Assembly (NCBI GenBank): GCA_964602115.1
Contig: CAZRQN010000166.1
Location: forward strand, 1-6,240
Origin: JANOGU01 sp964602115
Lineage (GTDB): Bacteria > Pseudomonadota > Alphaproteobacteria > Rhodobacterales > Rhodobacteraceae
DNA: 6,240 bases
Direction: 5' to 3'
The translations under genes and the position numbers were made by a program. Position 1 is the stretch's first letter, and each line of letters opens with the position of its first letter. The notes beneath the pieces were generated by a model. The model was not told the DNA's origin and ran no database searches. It saw only the letters and a list, made by a program, of their open reading frames with translations. Shown piece after piece: positions 5,056 to 6,240 of this stretch.

Positions 5056-6029
5056 GGCTGGCGGTCTGGCTTGCGGTGATCCTGGCTCTGGCCGCCCCGG
5101 CGGCCGGAGCCGGACCCCTCCGGCCGAAACCCCGGCCGGCGGCCGTGGCCGTGGCGGCGACCCCGCACCCCCTTCCCCGACCCGCTCCGCCGGCGGCGGC
5201 ACCGCTTCTCTGGGCGGGGGTGGCGGCGACGATCCGGCCTCTGGCCCGCCCGGTCCTGCCGGCCATGTCCGACCCGCCCTTCGGCGCGGCGATGGCGGCG
5301 GTGCCGGTGCCGCTGGCCTCGACGGGATTTCCCCGTCCGCGCTCCCGGCCCGCGACGCTGGCCGCAGCTGCGGCCGCAGCCGCCCTGCCGCTGGTCGCGG
5401 TGGTCTCCCCCGGCGGGCGGCCGAAGGCGCGGCCCAAGGGGCTCGATCTGCCCGAGGAGGTCATCCCCGCCGCCTTCGTCCGCGCCAGGCCGGTGCCGGA
5501 AGCGACCCAGCCGCGCAAGGGTTCGGTCTGCGGCGACCGGCGCATCCGGGGCGAGACGATCCCGCCGATCACCAGCCGCATTGCCGGCTGCGGGGTGAAG
5601 GACCCGGTCAAGGTGACGGAGGTCGATGGCGTGCGCCTGTCAACGCCGATCACCGTCGATTGCCCGACGGCGGAAGCGCTGACCGCCTGGGTGCGCCGGG
5701 TGCTGAAGCCGGCCTTCGGCGGCAAGGATGTCGCTGCGCTGCGCATCGCCGACAGCTATTCCTGCCGGCCGAGGAACAACGTGCGCGGCAACAAGATCAG
5801 CGAGCATGGCAAGGGCAAGGCGGTGGACATTTCCGCCGTGCTGCTCGCCGACGGCACCATGGTCGATGTGCTCGACGACTATGCCGGGCGGAAGGGCAAG
5901 CCGCTGCGCGTCGCCCACAAGGGCGCCTGCGGGATTTTCGGCACCACGCTGGGCCCCGGCTCGGACGGCTATCACGAGAACCACCTGCATTTCGACACGT
6001 CGAACATGAACCGGCCCTACTGCCGATAG
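5052..6029 (+). CDS. Extensin-like C-terminal domain protein, exported, zinc-peptidase-like
   Basis: A 325-residue envelope protein. Residues 1-20 form a signal peptide (MRLAVWLAVILALAAPAAGA, cleavage probably near A20). Residues 21-155 are a low-complexity Ala/Pro/Arg linker with recurring R-P-x-x-R-P motifs (24-29, 62-67, 95-100, 123-127). Residues 156-325 are an extensin-like_C domain with six cysteines (160, 180, 204, 238, 293, 324), probably disulfide-bonded in the periplasm. Its core resembles the LAS/M15 metallopeptidase fold: SEHGKGKAVD gives H252-x6-D259, and HENHLHFD gives H311-x-H313, the pattern of zinc ligands in D-Ala-D-Ala peptidases and MepA. A peptidoglycan-related role is therefore plausible but unproven. 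The start is the ATG in the ATGA overlap with tyrC, with AGGGG only 3 nt upstream. The frame is open further upstream (to 4848), but the signal peptide fixes this start. The stop is TAG. Confidence 0.88.
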   Translation: MRLAVWLAVILALAAPAAGAGPLRPKPRPAAVAVAATPHPLPRPAPPAAAPLLWAGVAATIRPLARPVLPAMSDPPFGAAMAAVPVPLASTGFPRPRSRPATLAAAAAAAALPLVAVVSPGGRPKARPKGLDLPEEVIPAAFVRARPVPEATQPRKGSVCGDRRIRGETIPPITSRIAGCGVKDPVKVTEVDGVRLSTPITVDCPTAEALTAWVRRVLKPAFGGKDVAALRIADSYSCRPRNNVRGNKISEHGKGKAVDISAVLLADGTMVDVLDDYAGRKGKPLRVAHKGACGIFGTTLGPGSDGYHENHLHFDTSNMNRPYCR

Positions 6030-6067
6030 GGCGGTGAACTCCGGATTGCGGCACCAATGACGGGACA

Positions 6068-6150
6068 CCCGCCCCGGGCTTGACCCGGGGCCTCGCCGCC
6101 CGCCGGCGCCACCCATGTCCAGGGAGGCCCCGGGTCAGGCCCGGGGCGGG
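6068..6150. repeat. Composite inverted repeat, copy 2, between convergent genes
   Basis: Positions 6068-6094 pair with 6124-6150 over 27 bp, with every pair Watson-Crick except one G-T (6080/6138); the loop is 29 nt. It holds two 21-nt hairpin units in opposite orientation, 6071-6091 (centre CTTGA) and 6127-6147 (centre TCAGG), 35 nt apart. The spacer shares GCCGGC-NN-CACC with copy 1 at the same offset, 31 nt from the start of the first unit. It starts 38 nt after the extensin-like stop and ends 4 nt from the stop of the convergent gene, so it could serve as a two-way transcript end. There is no T-run. Confidence 0.82.
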
Positions 6151-6154
6151 ATCA

Positions 6155-6240
6155 CTACGCCGCCAACCCCAGCCCTGCGAGGTACTCCGCCCCGCGCCGG
6201 ACATTGCGCTCGTCGTTCACCTCCAGGATCAGGCGCGGCA
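6155..6240 (-). CDS. Unidentified protein, last 27 codons only (5' part outside window)
   Basis: Minus-strand frame ending in TAG at 6157-6155. The visible C-terminus reads PRLILEVNDERNVRRG, then AEYLAGLGLAA: a strand-like LILEV, a charged turn, and a short amphipathic helix. It looks like the real end of a globular protein rather than a shadow, because it runs open to the window edge with balanced composition and G/C-ending codons, and its stop falls just outside the repeat. I do not recognise the family. A GNAT acetyltransferase end (LEV-N-x-A-LY-LGF pattern) came to mind, but the match is poor. Confidence 0.5.
   Translation of the reverse strand, partial: PRLILEVNDERNVRRGAEYLAGLGLAA

Noticed and set aside
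4057..5202. 381-codon minus-strand open frame opposite tyrC and the start of the extensin-like gene
   Set aside because: It spans two overlapping real genes and has shadow-type composition with no motif.
5362..5380. Overlapping perfect palindromes (CCGCAGCTGCGG and GCTGCGGCCGCAGC) inside the extensin-like gene
   Set aside because: They fall in a poly-alanine run where GCN/GCC codons readily produce palindromes; no regulatory reading is needed.
1..6240. CRISPR array, tRNA/rRNA gene, insertion sequence, prophage or defence island
   Set aside because: No regularly spaced direct repeats, cloverleaf, transposase or phage-like gene was seen; the gene content is chromosomal core plus two uncharacterised families.

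Overview
The window is very GC-rich (roughly 70% by eye), with G/C-ending codons throughout and no sign of a compositionally foreign segment. The gene families point to an alphaproteobacterium, most likely in the Rhodobacterales (Rhodobacter/Paracoccus type). These families are a class I lysyl-tRNA synthetase, a TerB-like protein, a DUF2330 protein, a HisC aminotransferase coupled to a TyrC-type dehydrogenase, and an extensin-like_C protein. That placement is inferred from gene content and style, not from a search.

Layout: (1) 1-959, minus strand: the N-terminal 319 codons of class I lysyl-tRNA synthetase, cut by the window start. (2) 960-1053: a divergent intergenic region whose two promoter-like elements lie symmetrically on a 12-nt-arm dyad. 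(3) 1054-1476, plus: a small TerB-like protein. (4) 1477-1567: a leader holding a 6+6 inverted repeat and a GC-rich hairpin. (5) 1568-2854, plus: an exported DUF2330 protein. (6) 2855-3067: a composite inverted repeat and a short leader with little Shine-Dalgarno character. (7) 3068-6029, plus: a tight three-gene unit (hisC, tyrC, extensin-like_C) joined by two ATGA stop/start overlaps. (8) 6030-6154: a second copy of the composite inverted repeat. (9) 6155-6240, minus: the last 27 codons of a convergent, unidentified gene.

How the genes work together: the HisC-type aminotransferase and the TyrC-type dehydrogenase can supply the transamination and oxidative decarboxylation steps of tyrosine (and phenylalanine) synthesis, so hisC may serve aromatic amino acid synthesis as well as, or instead of, histidine synthesis. 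The third cistron is an exported, zinc-peptidase-like envelope protein with no obvious metabolic link. The rest is core or housekeeping material with two poorly characterised families (TerB-like and DUF2330).

I found no phage, CRISPR, toxin-antitoxin or defence system. The most unusual content is non-coding. A composite repeat of about 82 nt occurs twice. Each copy has two 21-nt hairpin units in opposite orientation at nearly the same spacing, and one unit carries a compensatory base-pair change. The other notable element is the symmetric divergent promoter upstream of lysK and the TerB-like gene.
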